Source: an uncultured archaeon
GTDB taxonomy: Archaea; Korarchaeota; Korarchaeia; Korarchaeales; Korarchaeaceae
Assembly (NCBI GenBank): GCA_938073845.1
Contig: CALJEO010000005.1
Coordinates: 1-6,808, forward strand
Length of the DNA stretch: 6,808 nucleotides
Direction: 5' to 3'
Shown here: positions 5,444 through 6,808 of the stretch, in pieces
Position numbering within the stretch: the stretch's first letter is position 1
Layout of the letters: each line of letters begins with the position of its first letter
Notes under the pieces: generated by a model
The model's input: the letters and a program-made list of their open reading frames with translations, nothing else
What the model was told of the DNA's origin: nothing
The model's database searches: none
Position numbers and translations under genes: made by a program

Positions 5444-6220
5444 GTGTTGAGCGATCCCATCCTTGGGAAGGCGAGGAGCAAGCTTAGGAAGATGGGAAGG
5501 ATCACCTTGGTGGCTTCAGGGAAGGGAGGTGTTGGAAAGAGCCTAGTAGCTTCATCCCTCGCACTGACCTCAGCGAGTAGGGGCTATAGGACAGGCCTCC
5601 TTGACCTAGATGTTCATGGACCCTCCGTTCCAAGGATATTCGGTTTCAATGGTGAGCTATTAGCGGGTAAGGGGGGTTTGATCCCTCCCGTGATCAATGG
5701 GCTCAAGCTGATGTCAGCGGGCTTCATGGTAGGTAGGAACCCCCTACTCATTAGGGGTGAGAGCAAGTTCTCCCTTCTCTCCTTCCTCCTCGCGATAACG
5801 GATTGGGGAGATCTGGATCACTTAGTCATTGATATGCCCCCGGGGACTGGTGATGAGACGATATTCAGCTTGAGGGTCCTGAGGGGGGTTAGGGAGGCCG
5901 GTGCCGTGATCGTGACCACGCCCTCCTCGCTATCACAGTCGGTCGTCATGAGACTGATCTCCCTTCTGAGAGGGGAGGGAATGAGGATCTACGGGCTCGT
6001 CGAGAACATGGCCTACATCAACTGCTGCGGCGAGCTTTTAAGACCCTTCGGGAGCATCGATGATGATTTTCTGAGGGATTGCGGTCTCCGCATCTTAGCG
6101 AGCCTGCCGATAGAGCCATCAATTGAGGAGAGGATCAGGGAAGGGAGGTTCCTAGAGCTGCCGGAGGAGTTCAGATCCCGTATGGATGAGCTGTTGGATG
6201 GCATCATGGGGGTGAGGTAG
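5444..6220 (+). CDS. hypB: Mrp/MinD-family ATPase in the HypB position (archaeal HypB type)
   Basis: This 258-residue P-loop ATPase is not the usual HypB GTPase but belongs to the Mrp/NBP35/MinD group. It has the deviant Walker A SGKGGVGKS (25-33, Lys27 and Lys32), LDLDVHGPS (53-61) and Walker B LVIDMPPGTGDE (127-138). VTTPSSLSQSVV (157-168) and GLVENMAYI (184-192) follow. In Thermococcus kodakarensis an Mrp-like ATPase next to hypA serves as HypB and raises HypA's affinity for nickel in an ATP-dependent complex; the position here, between hypA and hypC, indicates the same role. Where Mrp scaffolds carry CPxC for a bridging iron-sulfur cluster, this protein has NCCGE (Cys194-Cys195), so a standard cluster site is absent. 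The GTG at 5444 directly follows the hypA stop, with GGAGGTG (5434-5440) as a strong ribosome site; TTG at 5447 is an alternative. A general iron-sulfur carrier is less likely. Confidence 0.9.
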   Translation: MLSDPILGKARSKLRKMGRITLVASGKGGVGKSLVASSLALTSASRGYRTGLLDLDVHGPSVPRIFGFNGELLAGKGGLIPPVINGLKLMSAGFMVGRNPLLIRGESKFSLLSFLLAITDWGDLDHLVIDMPPGTGDETIFSLRVLRGVREAGAVIVTTPSSLSQSVVMRLISLLRGEGMRIYGLVENMAYINCCGELLRPFGSIDDDFLRDCGLRILASLPIEPSIEERIREGRFLELPEEFRSRMDELLDGIMGVR

Positions 6221-6439
6221 ATGTGCCTAGGGATACCCGGGAGGGTAGTGGAGGTTAGGGGCAATAGGGCCCTGGTCGACTTCGGTGGGGTGACGAGGGA
6301 AGTTGATGCGAGCCTCGAGGAAGTTTCCCCAGGCGATTACGTCCTGGTGCATGTGGGCATAGTGATAGCGAGGATCGATGAGAGGGAGGCCTTGGAGATA
6401 ACGAACCTCCTGAGGGAGATGATGGAGACGGGCGTCTGA
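6221..6439 (+). CDS. hypC: HypC, hydrogenase maturation chaperone
   Basis: HypC is a small chaperone that binds HypD during assembly of the Fe(CN)2CO group and then escorts the iron to the hydrogenase large subunit. The 72-residue protein begins MCLGIPGRVVEV; Cys2, exposed after removal of Met1, is the key iron ligand. LVHVG with His44 matches the conserved histidine, and the OB-like beta core (ALVDFGGVTREVDASL, SPGDYVLVHVG) is followed by a C-terminal helix (REALEITNLLREMM). The ATG at 6221 abuts the preceding TAG stop, with GGTGAGG (6211-6217) as ribosome site, so it is surely co-transcribed with hypA and the ATPase. Length and motifs are typical and nothing is missing. Confidence 0.97.
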   Translation: MCLGIPGRVVEVRGNRALVDFGGVTREVDASLEEVSPGDYVLVHVGIVIARIDEREALEITNLLREMMETGV

Positions 6440-6451
6440 GGCGACGCTTTT
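6432..6451 (+). terminator. Possible terminator of the hypA-hypB-hypC operon
   Basis: GCGTC (6432-6436) and GACGC (6443-6447) form a perfect 5 bp stem with a 6-base loop that contains the hypC stop codon, followed at once by TTTT (6448-6451). It looks like a small intrinsic terminator. In archaea the T-run matters more than the stem, and four Ts is short, so the call is moderate. Confidence 0.4.
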
Positions 6452-6528
6452 CATTCCACATCACCGGATTTCATCCCAAATTCCGCGATGCACTGACAAT
6501 ATATGCGGGCTGACTAACGTCTCGCACG

Positions 6529-6745
6529 ATGGGGATCATATCCTCTGGTGATGACTATCTACCTGCTTTGGAAGTGCCCGGAGTTGAGAAGCTATATTGA
6601 AGCGTGCATTGGAGTTTTTCGAAAGATGGGGAGAAGCTGAGTTGGAGGGAAGCAACTGAGAGGGCTGCTATTTGAGAGCTAGAAGCTCAAGGAGGATAGA
6701 GAGGATGCCATCGAGAGAATTGAATTAGTTATAGAGGGCAAGTGA
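6529..6745 (+). pseudogene. Broken reading frame of unknown function, several frameshifts
   Basis: Protein-like segments continue across all three plus-strand frames. From ATG at 6529 one frame gives MGIISSGDDYLPALEVPG and on to VEKLY, then TGA (6598). A second frame gives ALEFFERWGE (6606-6635). The first frame resumes as EKLSWREATERAAI (6631-6672), hits TGA (6673), and reads on as ELE. A third frame then gives KLKEDREDAIERIELVIEG, one more lysine and a TGA stop at 6743. The pieces join into one plausible highly charged, helical small protein, so this is probably a decayed gene or one with sequencing errors near a contig end. I do not recognise the family; a toxin-antitoxin partner is a guess only. 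Flanking 6452-6528 and 6746-6808 show nothing recognisable apart from AAGGAGGT (6780-6787), a ribosome-site-like sequence with no start codon just after it. Confidence 0.4.
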
Positions 6746-6808
6746 CTGAGTACCCCTTCCCAAATTTCCCGTAAAACCCGAAGGAGGTTCATAGAATCGC
6801 CAGTAGAT

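Noticed and set aside
6013..6464. Three minus-strand frames near the hypC end
   Set aside because: They are opposite the ATPase and hypC, both complete, and show no domain features.

Overview
The window looks archaeal. Translation starts are a mix of ATG, GTG and TTG. Short AT-rich TATA-like boxes sit about 25 to 40 bases upstream of several first genes, and leaders are very short. The proteins are of archaeal type: an Mrp-like ATPase in the HypB position, a HypA with a long zinc loop, and a CbiM starting MHIPDGFL. The GC-rich coding sequence with many AGG, ATA and GAG codons would fit a thermophilic TACK-group archaeon, perhaps Korarchaeota, but the placement is only a guess.

The theme is maturation of [NiFe] hydrogenase. 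Bases 1-271 (minus strand) hold the first 90 residues of a CbiM/NikM nickel or cobalt importer, missed by a complete-ORF search because it runs off the left edge. Upstream of it, 287-340 carries repeated GTAATAC/ATATTAC half-sites that overlap the TATA box and could be a nickel-responsive operator. A minus-strand operon hypF-hypD (3858 to 393, 11-base overlap) follows. These proteins make and hold the Fe(CN)2CO group of the active site.

The 329-base gap 3859-4187 holds the divergent hypF and tatA promoters. Between them lies a row of short hairpins (3965-4116) behind its own TATA-like box, a candidate small RNA. tatA (4188-4475, plus) encodes a pore subunit of the twin-arginine translocase, the route by which folded, cofactor-loaded hydrogenases are exported. 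The 515-base gap after tatA (4476-4990) has more hairpins on the tatA 3' side, an unassigned minus-strand reading frame whose end is hairpin-rich, and the hypA promoter.

The plus-strand operon hypA-hypB(Mrp type)-hypC (5009-6439) has no bases between its genes. HypA and the ATPase insert nickel, and HypC works with HypD. Thus HypA, an atypical HypB, HypC, HypD, HypF and probable nickel import are all here. HypE, the hydrogenase subunits and the maturation protease are not, so they must lie elsewhere. A small hairpin plus T-run ends the operon. The last 350 bases hold a broken reading frame of unknown function (about 6529-6745) and nothing else recognisable.
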